NCBI GenBank assembly: GCA_020636375.1 | Contig: JACJXZ010000017.1 | Coordinates: 1-64,000, forward strand | Length of the DNA stretch: 64,000 nt | Reading direction: 5' to 3' | Origin: Lewinellaceae bacterium | Lineage (GTDB): Bacteria; Bacteroidota; Bacteroidia; Chitinophagales; Saprospiraceae | Shown: positions 52,588 to 61,507 of the stretch, piece by piece | Position numbering within the stretch: position 1 is the first letter of the stretch | Layout: the number at the start of each line of letters is the position of its first letter | The notes under the pieces: generated by a model | Told to the model about the DNA's origin: nothing | What the model saw: only the letters and a program-made list of their open reading frames with translations | Database searches by the model: none | Position numbers and translations under genes: made by a program

Positions 52588-54477
52588 GTGAATTACCTAA
52601 CCTTAGAGAATGTAACGAAGACCTACGGCGAGAAAATCCTCTTTCAAAACATCTCCCTGCAAATCAGCAAGGGGCAGAAAGTGGCGCTCGTAGCCAAGAA
52701 CGGATCCGGCAAGACGACCCTGCTGCGGGTCATCGCCGGGCAGGAGGCCCCGGAAGGAGAGGCAGCCCAGGTATTGCCCTACCGCGAGGTGCGCTTCGGC
52801 TACCTGGAGCAGGAACCGGATTTCCTGGAAGAACACACCATCCTCGACGCGGTGCTCGACTCGGACAACAATATCATACAAGCCATCCGCCGGTACGAAC
52901 ACGCCATGCTTTTCCCGGACCGCGCCGAGAACCTGCAGAAGGCCATCACTGAGATGGACGACCTCAAAGCCTGGGAGTTCGAGGCCCGCATCCGGGAAAT
53001 CCTGAACAAGCTGAATATAGATGAACTCGACAGCCTGGTCAGCACCCTGTCGGGCGGGCAGAAAAAACGCCTGGCCCTCGCCAAGCTGGTCATCGAAGAG
53101 CCGGACTTCCTCATCCTGGACGAACCCACCAACCACCTCGACCTCGACATGATCGAATGGTTGGAGGAATACCTGCAGCAGCCCGGGATCACCCTGCTCA
53201 TGGTCACCCACGACCGCTACTTCCTGGAGCGCGTCTGCGATACCATTATCGAACTGGAAAACGGGCAGCTCTATAAATACTCCGGCAATTATTCCGACTT
53301 CCTGTACAAGAGGGCTACCCGCCATGAAACGGAGGGCGCCGAGCTGGAAAAAAGCAAAAAACTCTTCAATAAAGAACTGGAATGGGTCAGGCGAATGCCC
53401 AAAGCACGCGGCACCAAGGCCAAGGCCCGGGTAGATGCTTTCGAGGACCTGAAGGAAAAGGTATCCGAAAAACGGGAAAACAGCGAGGTCCAGATCGACA
53501 TCAAAGGGCAGCGCCTGGGCAAAAAAATCCTGGAAGCGCACAATATCAGCAAAAGCTATGGCGACAAGAAGATAGTCGAGGGCTTCTCCTATAAGTTCCG
53601 CAGGAAAGAGCGGGTAGGCATCGTCGGCCCGAACGGCGTGGGCAAAACCACTTTCCTGAAAATCCTCACCCAGGAGATTCGCCCGGACGGCGGCAAGGTC
53701 GTCATTGGAGACAATACGGCCTTCGGCTACTACACCCAGGATGGCATGCAGCTGAAGGAAGACAAGCGCGTCATCGATGTCGTACAGGACATCGCCGAAT
53801 ACATCCCCCTGGAAAAGGGCCAGAAACTGACGGCGCCCCAGTTGCTGGAGCGCTTCCTGTTCAACCGCAAACAGCAGCAGGTGTACGTCTCCAAGCTCAG
53901 CGGGGGCGAGCGCCGGCGGCTCCACCTGCTCTGCATCCTGATGCGGAACCCCAACTTCCTCATCCTCGACGAGCCCACCAACGACCTCGACATCATCACC
54001 CTCAACGTGCTGGAAGACTTCCTGATGGACTTCCCCGGCTGCGTCCTCATCGTCACCCACGACCGCTACTTCATGGACAAGATCGTCGAACACCTCTTCG
54101 TCTTCGAGGGCGAAGGCCGCATCCGCGACTTCAACGGCGCCTACTCCGACTACCGCGAAATCCAGAAAGAACGCGAGCGGGAACAGCGCCGGGAGGAACG
54201 GGCCGAACAGCAAAAGGAACGCGAGCAGCAGCAGGCACAGCAACGGCAGCAACAACAAAAGGCCGGAGGCCTGAGCCAGGAGGAACGCAAGGAACTCAAA
54301 CGGCTGGAAAAGCAAATCCTGCAACTGGAGGAGCGCAAGCAGCAGATCACCGAGCAGTTCAACTCCACAGATTTGTCCCCGGAAAAGATCACCGAGCTGT
54401 CGAAGGAGTTAGCCGTTGTGAACGGGGAATTGGAGGAGAAAGAAGGGCGGTGGATGGAGCTGGCCGAGTTGGCGTAG
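52588..54477 (+). CDS. ABC-F family ATPase (Uup-like)
   Basis: 629 residues from a GTG start at 52588, where NYLTLENVTKTYGEK begins in register with other ABC-F proteins; the frame upstream runs over the terminator of the preceding gene. Two ABC domains: Walker A AKNGSGKTTLL and GPNGVGKTTFL, signatures LSGGQKKRLALA and LSGGERRRLHLL, Walker B LILDEPTNHLD and LILDEPTNDLD. Between them is the basic linker RMPKARGTKAKARVDAF. The C-terminal tail is a Gln/Glu/Arg coiled coil with QQQ runs, like Uup. It likely works on the ribosome or on DNA/RNA rather than in transport. Confidence 0.94.
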   Translation: MNYLTLENVTKTYGEKILFQNISLQISKGQKVALVAKNGSGKTTLLRVIAGQEAPEGEAAQVLPYREVRFGYLEQEPDFLEEHTILDAVLDSDNNIIQAIRRYEHAMLFPDRAENLQKAITEMDDLKAWEFEARIREILNKLNIDELDSLVSTLSGGQKKRLALAKLVIEEPDFLILDEPTNHLDLDMIEWLEEYLQQPGITLLMVTHDRYFLERVCDTIIELENGQLYKYSGNYSDFLYKRATRHETEGAELEKSKKLFNKELEWVRRMPKARGTKAKARVDAFEDLKEKVSEKRENSEVQIDIKGQRLGKKILEAHNISKSYGDKKIVEGFSYKFRRKERVGIVGPNGVGKTTFLKILTQEIRPDGGKVVIGDNTAFGYYTQDGMQLKEDKRVIDVVQDIAEYIPLEKGQKLTAPQLLERFLFNRKQQQVYVSKLSGGERRRLHLLCILMRNPNFLILDEPTNDLDIITLNVLEDFLMDFPGCVLIVTHDRYFMDKIVEHLFVFEGEGRIRDFNGAYSDYREIQKEREREQRREERAEQQKEREQQQAQQRQQQQKAGGLSQEERKELKRLEKQILQLEERKQQITEQFNSTDLSPEKITELSKELAVVNGELEEKEGRWMELAELA

Positions 54478-54898
54478 GGGCTACCCGCTGGATTCCGCTT
54501 TTCAGTATTAAAAACGGATTTGTTGCCCTGGCGAATGCTGTGCATTGTCAGGATGCTGACCGCAAGCGTCAGCATTTCTTGCCGGTTTAGCCTTGGGGCT
54601 GCCGGAACAATTGGTTCCCTAACGGACAACTAACAACCGACAACAGCAACTTGTCCAGCGTTAGAATGGTAGCCCTATTGCGGCGGAGTATATGTAGCAA
54701 TTAAATGACTCCAGCCGCTTCATTTTACAACCATTTCCGCTTTCACCCGTTGTGAATGGCAGGAGTTTCGGGCAAAAAACAGGCCATTCATCGGAAAAAT
54801 AAGGCCGGCTGCCCATAACATGAACAAACTTTCATATTTTAGCCATTTCAATTCCCCGGAAAGCCAGCCTGGATCATCCTGACCGAGTAAACAGGGCT
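54478..54898. other. Intergenic region before moaA
   Basis: Contains one small hairpin (ATGCTGAC/GTCAGCAT, 54553-54575) that could terminate the ABC-F transcript and a fragment of an ACAAC-rich repeat at 54613-54645. TATTTTAG at about 54835 is an imperfect -7 element. No Moco-riboswitch-like structure was recognised. Confidence 0.5.
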
Positions 54899-55900
54899 AT
54901 GCCAAACCATAAACTATACGACAACCACGGCCGCCAGGTCAACTACGTGCGGCTGGCAGTGACCGACCGCTGCAACCTGCGCTGCTTCTACTGCATGCCG
55001 GAGGAAGGCATCAAGTACGTGCCCCGGGAAGAACTGCTGTCCTACGAGGAAATGCTCCGCCTGATGCGCCTGCTGACAGGGATGGGCATCGACAAACTGC
55101 GCATCACCGGGGGCGAGCCTTTCGTGCGGCGCGACATGATGGATTTCCTGCGGGCGCTTTGCCAGATCAAAGGCCTGAAAAAGGTGAACATCACCACCAA
55201 CGGCACGCTCACAGCGCCACTCATTCCGGAATTGAAGCGGCTGGGCATCAGTTCCATCAACCTGAGCCTGGATACGCTCGATAAGGAACGCTTCCACCAA
55301 ATTACCCGCCGCGACGAATACGACAAGGTCATGGAAACCTTCCATGCGTTGCTGGAACACGGCATCCCCACCAAGATCAACGCCGTGGTGATGGATGGCA
55401 AAAACACGGAAGACATCCTGCCCATGGTAGAAATGACCAGGCAATATCCGGTCAGCGTCCGCTTTATCGAGGAGATGCCGTTCAACGGGGAGGGCAGCAA
55501 CTACCCTTCTCTTGCCTGGAACTACCGGAAGATACTGGCACATATTCAGTCGCATTATCCCGGTATCGAGAAGCTGCCAGACCCGCCGTCTTCCACCTCT
55601 TACAACTACCGCATTCCCGGGCATCAGGGGACGGTAGGCATCATCGCCGCCTACAGCCGGACCTTCTGCGGAACCTGCAACCGGATCCGCATTACTCCCA
55701 GGGGCATGCTCAAAACCTGCCTGTATGACGACGGAGTCTTTAATATCCGCGACCTGATGCGGGCAGGCGCAACGGACGGGCAGGTGCGGGAAACTTTCCT
55801 CCAGGCATTAGGAAATCGGGCCAAAGATGGCTGGGAAGCTGAAAAAAACCGTAAATTCGGGCTGCCGGTGCAGGAGTCGATGTCGACGATTGGCGGATAA
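54899..55900 (+). CDS. moaA: GTP 3',8-cyclase
   Basis: 333 residues. The N-terminal radical-SAM cluster motif is C-N-L-R-C-F-Y-C (CxxxCxxC) and is followed by LRITGGEPFVRRD. The C-terminal second [4Fe-4S] site has FCGTCNRIRITPRGMLKTC with three Cys ligands. The usual C-terminal GG is present (MSTIGG). It makes the first step of molybdopterin synthesis from GTP. First gene of the Moco cluster. Confidence 0.97.
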   Translation: MPNHKLYDNHGRQVNYVRLAVTDRCNLRCFYCMPEEGIKYVPREELLSYEEMLRLMRLLTGMGIDKLRITGGEPFVRRDMMDFLRALCQIKGLKKVNITTNGTLTAPLIPELKRLGISSINLSLDTLDKERFHQITRRDEYDKVMETFHALLEHGIPTKINAVVMDGKNTEDILPMVEMTRQYPVSVRFIEEMPFNGEGSNYPSLAWNYRKILAHIQSHYPGIEKLPDPPSSTSYNYRIPGHQGTVGIIAAYSRTFCGTCNRIRITPRGMLKTCLYDDGVFNIRDLMRAGATDGQVRETFLQALGNRAKDGWEAEKNRKFGLPVQESMSTIGG

Positions 55901-56049
55901 CCAATAATCATATTTCCCAAAACAGAAACCAACGCCAGGTTGCTGAAGCGCACCTGTAAAGAGAGGAAGAGATGCATGGAGATGAGTAGAAATGGGCTGA
56001 AGGTGTTATGCCCAACCTGCGTTGGCTCAAGATTAAAGTAAAGCGGCTT

Positions 56050-57249
56050 ATGATTCCCATTGAGGAAGCAACCAAAATTGTCCTGGAGCACAGCAAGAGC
56101 TACGGCGAAGAGGCTGTGCCCCTGGCAGAGGCCATAGGCCGGGTACTGAGGCAGGATATTCTCGCCGACCGGGACTTTCCTCCATTCACCCGCGTCACGA
56201 TGGACGGCATCGCCATCCGCTTCAACGCTTATGCCAACGGGCAGCGGAAATTCCCGATCGAAGGCATGCAGCCGGCCGGATCGCCCCAGCGTACGCTGCA
56301 CAATCCCGACGGCTGCCTGGAAGTCATGACCGGCGCCATCCTGCCGGAGAATACGGACACGGTCATCCGGTACGAGGATGTTAAAGTAGAGAATGGTTCG
56401 GCAAGGCTGCAATCCAACGATATCAAAAAAGGGCAGAACGCCCACCTGCGTGCCTTCGACCGCAGGGAGGGCGAACGGATCGTCAGGGCCGGCGCCATCA
56501 TTTCTCCGGCAGAGGTTGGCGTGGCAGCCACCGTCGGCTTGTCTTCTTTAAAAGTAGCCAGGTTGCCTACAGTGGCCATTATCTCCACCGGCGACGAACT
56601 GGTGGAAGTTGAAGAAACGCCGGAACCGCATCAGATCAGGACGTCCAACGTCTACACGATCGCCTCCGCCCTCTCCCGCTGGGGCATCCGGACGGATAAG
56701 CTGCACATTGCCGACGATATGGACGCCACCCGCGCCAAACTGTCCGCCTGCCTGGAGCAATACGACGTTCTCATCCTGAGCGGCGGCGTATCCAAGGGGA
56801 AATTCGATTACATTCCGGCGGCGCTGAACGCCCTCGGGACGAAAAAGCTGTTCCACAAGATCAAACAGCGCCCCGGCAAGCCCTTCTGGTTCGGCGAATC
56901 TGCCAACGGCAAGGTCATCTTTGCCCTGCCCGGCAACCCCGTGTCGGCCTTCATGTGCACCATGCGCTACATCCGGCCCTGGATCAGGAAGAGCCTCGAG
57001 CTGGAGCCCATGGATTACGCTTATGCCGTACTGGCCGAGGACTTTAAGTTTAAGCCCGACCTGACCTATTTCCTGCAGGTGCGCACTTCCTTCGATCCCG
57101 AAACCGGCCGCCTGATAGCTATCCCCGTCGAAGGGCACGGCTCGGGCGACCTGGCCAACCTGGTGGACGCCGACGGCTTCCTGGAACTGCCTCGCGAAAA
57201 GGACAAGTTCAAGAAAGGCAAGGTATTCCCGCTGATCTTTTACCGTTGA
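56050..57249 (+). CDS. moeA: Molybdopterin molybdotransferase
   Basis: 399 residues from ATG 56050; the upstream frame to 56008 adds a basic leader. It shows domain I IPIEEATKIVLEHSKS, FPPFTRVTMDGIAIR, domain III SLKVARLPTVAIISTGDELVE and ILSGGVSKGKFDYIP, KQRPGKPFWFG, ALPGNPVSAFM and the C-terminal domain IV. It inserts molybdate into adenylylated molybdopterin. 149 bp separate it from moaA; immediately behind it lies a MITE-like element. Confidence 0.96.
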   Translation: MIPIEEATKIVLEHSKSYGEEAVPLAEAIGRVLRQDILADRDFPPFTRVTMDGIAIRFNAYANGQRKFPIEGMQPAGSPQRTLHNPDGCLEVMTGAILPENTDTVIRYEDVKVENGSARLQSNDIKKGQNAHLRAFDRREGERIVRAGAIISPAEVGVAATVGLSSLKVARLPTVAIISTGDELVEVEETPEPHQIRTSNVYTIASALSRWGIRTDKLHIADDMDATRAKLSACLEQYDVLILSGGVSKGKFDYIPAALNALGTKKLFHKIKQRPGKPFWFGESANGKVIFALPGNPVSAFMCTMRYIRPWIRKSLELEPMDYAYAVLAEDFKFKPDLTYFLQVRTSFDPETGRLIAIPVEGHGSGDLANLVDADGFLELPREKDKFKKGKVFPLIFYR

Positions 57250-57252
57250 CCA

Positions 57253-57441
57253 AGGAGCCTGTCGGAGAAGTGTTGGTGAGGCGAGAATGAGCAAATATTG
57301 TTCTGAACGAGGCGCGATGAAGGAGCATAGTGGCGCTACGCGACTGACAACCTGCCCCGCACCCGAAGGGTCGGGGAGCAACGAAGTGCAGAACAATATT
57401 TGCCGTTCGCAGCCCATCAAGTGCTTCTCCGACAGGCTCCT
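57253..57441. mobile_element. MITE-like element with long terminal inverted repeats
   Basis: 189 bp. The left end AGGAGCCTGTCGGAGAAG is repeated inverted at the right end (CTTCTCCGACAGGCTCCT). The inverted match continues inward past GGTGAGGCGAGAATG to GCAAATATTGTTCTG, over about 50 bp. There is no coding capacity. It begins 3 bp after the moeA stop. No clear target-site duplication is seen. The end sequence suggests mobilisation by a transposase elsewhere in the genome. Confidence 0.8.
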
Positions 57442-57448
57442 AGCCCCG

Positions 57449-57496
57449 GACTTGACAAGTTTCCAGTTGGCTCACACCGGGAAAACTTGTCAAGTC
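57449..57496. repeat. Perfect 14-bp inverted repeat
   Basis: GACTTGACAAGTTT and AAACTTGTCAAGTC enclose 20 nt. This could act as a terminator behind moeA or be a dispersed palindrome; no T-tract follows. Confidence 0.75.
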
Positions 57497-57652
57497 TATC
57501 CCTCCTTGCGAACTTCCTTCGTGTCTGCTTGCCCGCCTCCCTTCATCTTCGTACCTTGACCAACGAATGCCGGCCCACTGGCGATAAAGGCTGGCACCAG
57601 CAACTTGTCCATCGGTGCACAGCATTCACCAGGACAACAAATAACCGAACAT

Positions 57653-58135
57653 ATGAACCAGGAATTCACCCATCTCGACAGCGCCGGCAACCCGGCCATG
57701 GTCGACGTCGGCGGCAAAGCAGCAACACGGCGCCTGGCGCGGGCGCGCTCCGTCGTCGTACTCGGCGACGAGATCATGGGGCGGCTGGAACGCGAAGAGA
57801 TCCATACCCCAAAAGGCCCGGTTTTTCAAACGGCGATCCTGGCCGGCATCATGGCCTCCAAAAAAACGGGAGAGCTGATCCCGCTTTGCCATCCACTGGG
57901 GCTGGACAACTGCCAGGTGGAAATCCATGTTAATGAGGAAAGGGAGGTCGTGATAGATTGTACGGCCCGCATCACTGCCCGGACGGGGGTGGAAATGGAA
58001 GCGCTCACGGGTGCCACTGTTGCTGCCCTTACCATTTACGATATGTGTAAGGCTTTCTCTCATGATATCGTGATCAAGGAGGTCAGGCTTATGGAAAAAA
58101 CAGGGGGGAAGCGGGATTTCAGGAGGGAGGAATAG
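57653..58135 (+). CDS. moaC: Cyclic pyranopterin monophosphate synthase
   Basis: 160 residues from ATG 57653. Diagnostic segments: FTHLDSAGNPAMVDVGGKAATRR at the start, KTGELIPLCHPL (substrate pocket) and TGVEMEALTGATVAALTIYDMCKA with the conserved Asp/Lys. It converts the MoaA product to cyclic pyranopterin monophosphate. It is separated from moeA by the MITE-like element and a palindrome. Confidence 0.96.
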   Translation: MNQEFTHLDSAGNPAMVDVGGKAATRRLARARSVVVLGDEIMGRLEREEIHTPKGPVFQTAILAGIMASKKTGELIPLCHPLGLDNCQVEIHVNEEREVVIDCTARITARTGVEMEALTGATVAALTIYDMCKAFSHDIVIKEVRLMEKTGGKRDFRREE

Positions 58136-58262
58136 TTTGTACGCTGTGTCCAAAAAAATATCCTGCAGCATGCAGGCCCTTTTGATTTGCCGCATATAAA
58201 AAAGCCCGGTGCTCCGACAGGATCGGCACGTCGGCCAGGCTACAAACTTTAAAAAACGGACT

Positions 58263-59438
58263 ATGCCTTCAGATAAACAACCAGGCCACCAGAAGCACGC
58301 CAAGCTGAACCGGCCGGAATTTGGCCATTTCCACCGCCAGGAGTGGGCCATCCTGGGAACGCCCTGCGGCAATATCAAGAAGCTGGCCTTCGGCATTATC
58401 GACCGACTGAGCGACAGCTACCGGGTGGGGTATGCCGATGCCGACCACGCCGCTGCCGATGAAGAGGCAGAACAGGGCAAGGATGAGAAAACGGCGATGG
58501 GCCACGGCGCCAAAATGGAATACACCGACAAGATCAACTACCACCGTCTGGACTTCCAGGCCAAACTGGACAGTTACCACTACCGGATGTACTTCAACGA
58601 GCAGGATGCGGTGATCGTCAATGGCAACCACTTTCCTGCCCGCAAGCAGATCGTGGTGATCGACCCTAAAAAGGAAGATTCGCTCAAGCGCCGCCTGGGC
58701 CAGCTGACGGACGTGCGCCTGATCCTTCTGGTAGAAGGCGTCAACGAAGTGTATCCCTGGCTTCGGGAAAAGCTGGAGGGGTTCAGCAACATTCCATTGA
58801 TGAAGCTTCAGGACGAGGCCGGCATCTCCATACTGGTCGAAAAAGAGCTGGCGGCTGCCAAGCCCCCCTTATACGGGCTGGTGCTGGCCGGTGGCAAAAG
58901 CGAGCGGATGGGGCGCGACAAGGGCCTGATCGAATACCATGGCCAGCCCCAGCGGGAGCACCTGGCGGAGTTGCTCGGCCATTTCTGCAAAGAGACGTTC
59001 ATCTCCTGCCGGCCCGACCAGGCCGGAGAGATCGACAAGGCGCTGCCGGACACGTTCACCGGGCTGGGGCCTTTCGGGGGCATCCTTACCGCCTTTCGGG
59101 AGCAGCCCGACGCCGCCTGGCTGGTTGTCGCCTGCGACCTGCCCCTGCTGGACGAACATACCATCTCCCAACTGGCGGGCTTTCGCAACCCTTCCAAAGT
59201 GGCGACGGCTTTCAACAGCCCGGCCAGTGAATTTCCGGAACCCCTCATCGCCATCTGGGAACCGCGGGCATATCCGATCCTGCTGCAGTTCCTCGCCCAG
59301 GGATACTCCTGCCCCCGGAAGGCCCTCATCAACTCCAACGTCGAACTCCTGGATGCGGAACGCCCGGAAGCCCTGCGCAACGTGAACAAACCGGATGAGA
59401 TGGAGGATGTAAAGGCGGTGATCAACCAAAAGGCCTGA
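58263..59438 (+). CDS. Molybdenum cofactor guanylyltransferase (MobA-like) with MobB-derived N-terminal domain
   Basis: 391 residues from ATG 58263. The C-terminal half (about 200-391) is MobA: LYGLVLAGGKSERMGRDKGLIEY, LGPFGGILTAF, VVACDLPLLDE. The N-terminal half (about 25-195) aligns in order with MobB, but the P-loop reads GTPCGNIKKL instead of GxxGxGKTTL, so nucleotide binding is probably lost. It has RVGYADADHAAADEE where MobB has the KHxHH region. Such fusions without a working P-loop may serve as a scaffold. Together they should attach GMP to molybdopterin. It ends 1 bp before modB. Confidence 0.85.
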   Translation: MPSDKQPGHQKHAKLNRPEFGHFHRQEWAILGTPCGNIKKLAFGIIDRLSDSYRVGYADADHAAADEEAEQGKDEKTAMGHGAKMEYTDKINYHRLDFQAKLDSYHYRMYFNEQDAVIVNGNHFPARKQIVVIDPKKEDSLKRRLGQLTDVRLILLVEGVNEVYPWLREKLEGFSNIPLMKLQDEAGISILVEKELAAAKPPLYGLVLAGGKSERMGRDKGLIEYHGQPQREHLAELLGHFCKETFISCRPDQAGEIDKALPDTFTGLGPFGGILTAFREQPDAAWLVVACDLPLLDEHTISQLAGFRNPSKVATAFNSPASEFPEPLIAIWEPRAYPILLQFLAQGYSCPRKALINSNVELLDAERPEALRNVNKPDEMEDVKAVINQKA

Positions 59439-59439
59439 T

Positions 59440-60120
59440 ATGGAGGCGGCATTCTGGCAAACCCTCTGGCTGACCTTCAAGCTGGCGGCGGTTACGACCT
59501 CCTTTCTTATCCTCCTCGGCATCCCCGTCGCCTACCTGCTCTCCCGGAGCCGCAGCCGCTGGAAGCCCTTTCTGGAAGCGCTGATCAGCTTGCCGCTGGT
59601 ACTGCCCCCCACCGTGCTCGGTTTCTACCTGTTGCTCGCCTTTAGCCCGGAAGGGCAGTTCGGCGCCTGGCTGGAACAGGCGCTGGGGCTAAGGCTGGTA
59701 TTTACCTTCTCGGGGCTGGTCGTGGGGTCCATCTTTTACAGCCTCCCCTTCATGGTCCAGCCCGTACAGTCCGGCTTCGAGAACCTGCCCCGCAACCTGT
59801 CAGAAGCTTCCTACACCCTCGGAAAATCCCACCTGCAGACCCTGCTTCACGTCCAAATCCCCAACATCAAGCCGGCTCTGCTGACCGGTATCGTGCTGGC
59901 CTTCGCCCATACCGTCGGGGAATTCGGCGTCATCCTCATGATCGGCGGCAACATCCCCGGCCAGACCCGGGTGGCCTCCATCGCTATCTACGACGAAGTG
60001 GAAGCCCTCAACTACGGCCTGGCCAACCAGTACGCCCTGGTGCTGGTGGCTTTTGCTTTCGCTATCCTGGCCCTGGTGTACAGCATCAACCGGAGGTTGC
60101 TCAGGACGGGGTGGGGATAG
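59440..60120 (+). CDS. modB: Molybdate ABC transporter permease
   Basis: 226 residues, five to six membrane helices. It has the EAA loop LSEASYTLGKSHLQTLLHVQIPN, GFYLLLAF and HTVGEFGVILMIGGN, all typical of ModB. It forms the membrane dimer paired with ModC. No modA (periplasmic binding protein) is present in the window. A period-10 repeat lies between it and modC. Confidence 0.94.
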   Translation: MEAAFWQTLWLTFKLAAVTTSFLILLGIPVAYLLSRSRSRWKPFLEALISLPLVLPPTVLGFYLLLAFSPEGQFGAWLEQALGLRLVFTFSGLVVGSIFYSLPFMVQPVQSGFENLPRNLSEASYTLGKSHLQTLLHVQIPNIKPALLTGIVLAFAHTVGEFGVILMIGGNIPGQTRVASIAIYDEVEALNYGLANQYALVLVAFAFAILALVYSINRRLLRTGWG

Positions 60121-60123
60121 GCG

Positions 60124-60176
60124 TGCATTGGTGTATTGGTGTATTGGTGTATTGGTGCATTGGTGCATTGGTGTGT
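60124..60176. repeat. Period-10 repeat (GTATTGGT)n between modB and modC
   Basis: Five to six units of GTATTGGT/GCATTGGT. Related GCATTGGTGTAT units appear near 15560-15575. Too short and irregular to be CRISPR. Confidence 0.8.
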
Positions 60177-60284
60177 ACGACGTGCCTTAAAAGAGTCCGT
60201 CCACCCGGTAGCCCTTCATCATGCTCCCCGTACACATACACATTTCCATCTCAATGCCGTATCTTTCCACCTGATCCGGCGAGA

Positions 60285-61160
60285 ATGAATATGATCGAGA
60301 TCCGACTAAAAAAGTTGCTGAGCGCGGGCGACGGGCCCCTGCCGCTCGATATCCGGCTAGAGATCGGGAAGGGGGAGTTTCTGGCTATTACCGGCCCTTC
60401 GGGCAGCGGCAAGACAACCCTGCTGCGCCTGCTGGCCGGCCTGATGGCGGCCGACGAGGGCTTCATCCGCTTTGACAGCGAGGTATGGCTCGATACCCGC
60501 CGGGGCGTAAATGTCCGGCCGCAGGCCCGCAACATCGGGCTGGTTTTTCAGGATTACGCCCTGTTCCCGAATATGACGGTGAGGAAAAACCTGGAATTTG
60601 CCCTATCCGGGAAACAGAATAAACGCATTGTCGACGAGCTGATCGCTATTATGGAACTGACGGAACTGGAAGGCTCTTTTCCGGCCACGCTCTCCGGCGG
60701 GCAGCAGCAGCGGGTGGCCCTGGCGCGGGCCCTGGTGCGCAAGCCCCGCCTGTTGTTGCTCGACGAACCCCTTTCAGCCCTGGACGCCGGCATTCGCGCC
60801 AAGCTGCAAAACTACATCCTCAGACTCCACGAAGCGTTCCAACTCACCACCGTGCTCGTCAGCCATGACTATCGGGAAATCTTTAAGTTGGCCAGCCGCG
60901 TCGTCGCCCTACAGCAGGGGCGGATCGACCAGCCGGACCTGCCCACCGCCGTCCTGTTTTCTACCGGGCAGGACGGCGACGTCCGCCTCAGCGGGGAGGT
61001 GCTGAGTATAGAAGAGGACGGCGCCGGATTCGCCGTCAACGTGCTGATCGGCAACAACGTCGTACGGGTGCCCGCCATGCCCCGGGATATCCAGCATTTG
61101 CAGCCGGGGGACAGCGTAACCGTCAGCTTTCAGGCTTACCGGCCGGAGTTGGTGAGGTGA
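60285..61160 (+). CDS. modC: Molybdate ABC transporter ATPase
   Basis: 291 residues from ATG 60285 (a second Met two codons on is equally possible); the longer frame to 60111 runs through the period-10 repeat. Walker A GPSGSGKTTLL near 40, Q-loop VFQDYALFPNMTV, signature LSGGQQQRVALARAL, Walker B LLLDEPLSALD, switch His in VSHDYREI. Residues about 220-291 form a TOBE-like domain that may bind molybdate. Likely energises modB for molybdate uptake. Confidence 0.94.
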   Translation: MNMIEIRLKKLLSAGDGPLPLDIRLEIGKGEFLAITGPSGSGKTTLLRLLAGLMAADEGFIRFDSEVWLDTRRGVNVRPQARNIGLVFQDYALFPNMTVRKNLEFALSGKQNKRIVDELIAIMELTELEGSFPATLSGGQQQRVALARALVRKPRLLLLDEPLSALDAGIRAKLQNYILRLHEAFQLTTVLVSHDYREIFKLASRVVALQQGRIDQPDLPTAVLFSTGQDGDVRLSGEVLSIEEDGAGFAVNVLIGNNVVRVPAMPRDIQHLQPGDSVTVSFQAYRPELVR

Positions 61161-61168
61161 GGGGGGAG

Positions 61169-61224
61169 GATGGTTATATTGTTATATTGCGATATTGCGA
61201 TATTGTTATATTGCTATATTGTTG
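61169..61224. repeat. Period-9 repeat (GTTATATTG)n
   Basis: About six units of GTTATATTG/CGATATTG, the reverse complement of the CAATATAAC family, directly behind modC. Another degenerate stretch lies at 61405-61475. Confidence 0.8.
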
Positions 61225-61285
61225 ACACAGCGGGAACTTTCGAGTGTATGCTTGCTGTACGAAGCTGTCCAATGCTAGACGGATA

Positions 61286-61369
61286 GGGTGCGATGCTAAA
61301 TTGTGCCCCTCCGGTGTTGGGTGGGTTTAGGCATTAGGTTTTGGGCGTTAGGCGCCTGTTGAGTGCCCC
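61286..61369. repeat. Palindromic dispersed element, family P1, truncated copy 3
   Basis: Matches the left half of copy 1: GGGTGCGATGCTAAATTGTG, TTTAGGCATTAGGTTTTGGG, then GGCGCCTGTTGAGTGCCCC. The right half is missing. Confidence 0.8.
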
Positions 61370-61507
61370 AAAAAATCTCCTGATTTTCAGAAATTTACAC
61401 AGCAAACAGCAAACAATATAACCATCTCCAAGCTCCGCTCAGCCAACAATATGACAATATAACAATTTAGCAATCCAGCCTCTTCCAGGCCAGAAAACTC
61501 AACCACT

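Noticed and set aside
52603..54324. 573-residue minus-strand open frame
   Set aside because: Antisense to the ABC-F gene, which has all ATPase motifs.
54478..54898. Moco riboswitch upstream of moaA
   Set aside because: I could not trace the conserved helices; only one small hairpin is present.
57605..57652. Longer start for moaC
   Set aside because: The extra residues have no counterpart in the family, whose N-terminus matches from 57653.
60124..60176. CRISPR-like array
   Set aside because: The units are 10 bp with no spacers; it is a simple tandem repeat. The same applies to the CAATATAAC and ACTCATTC arrays.
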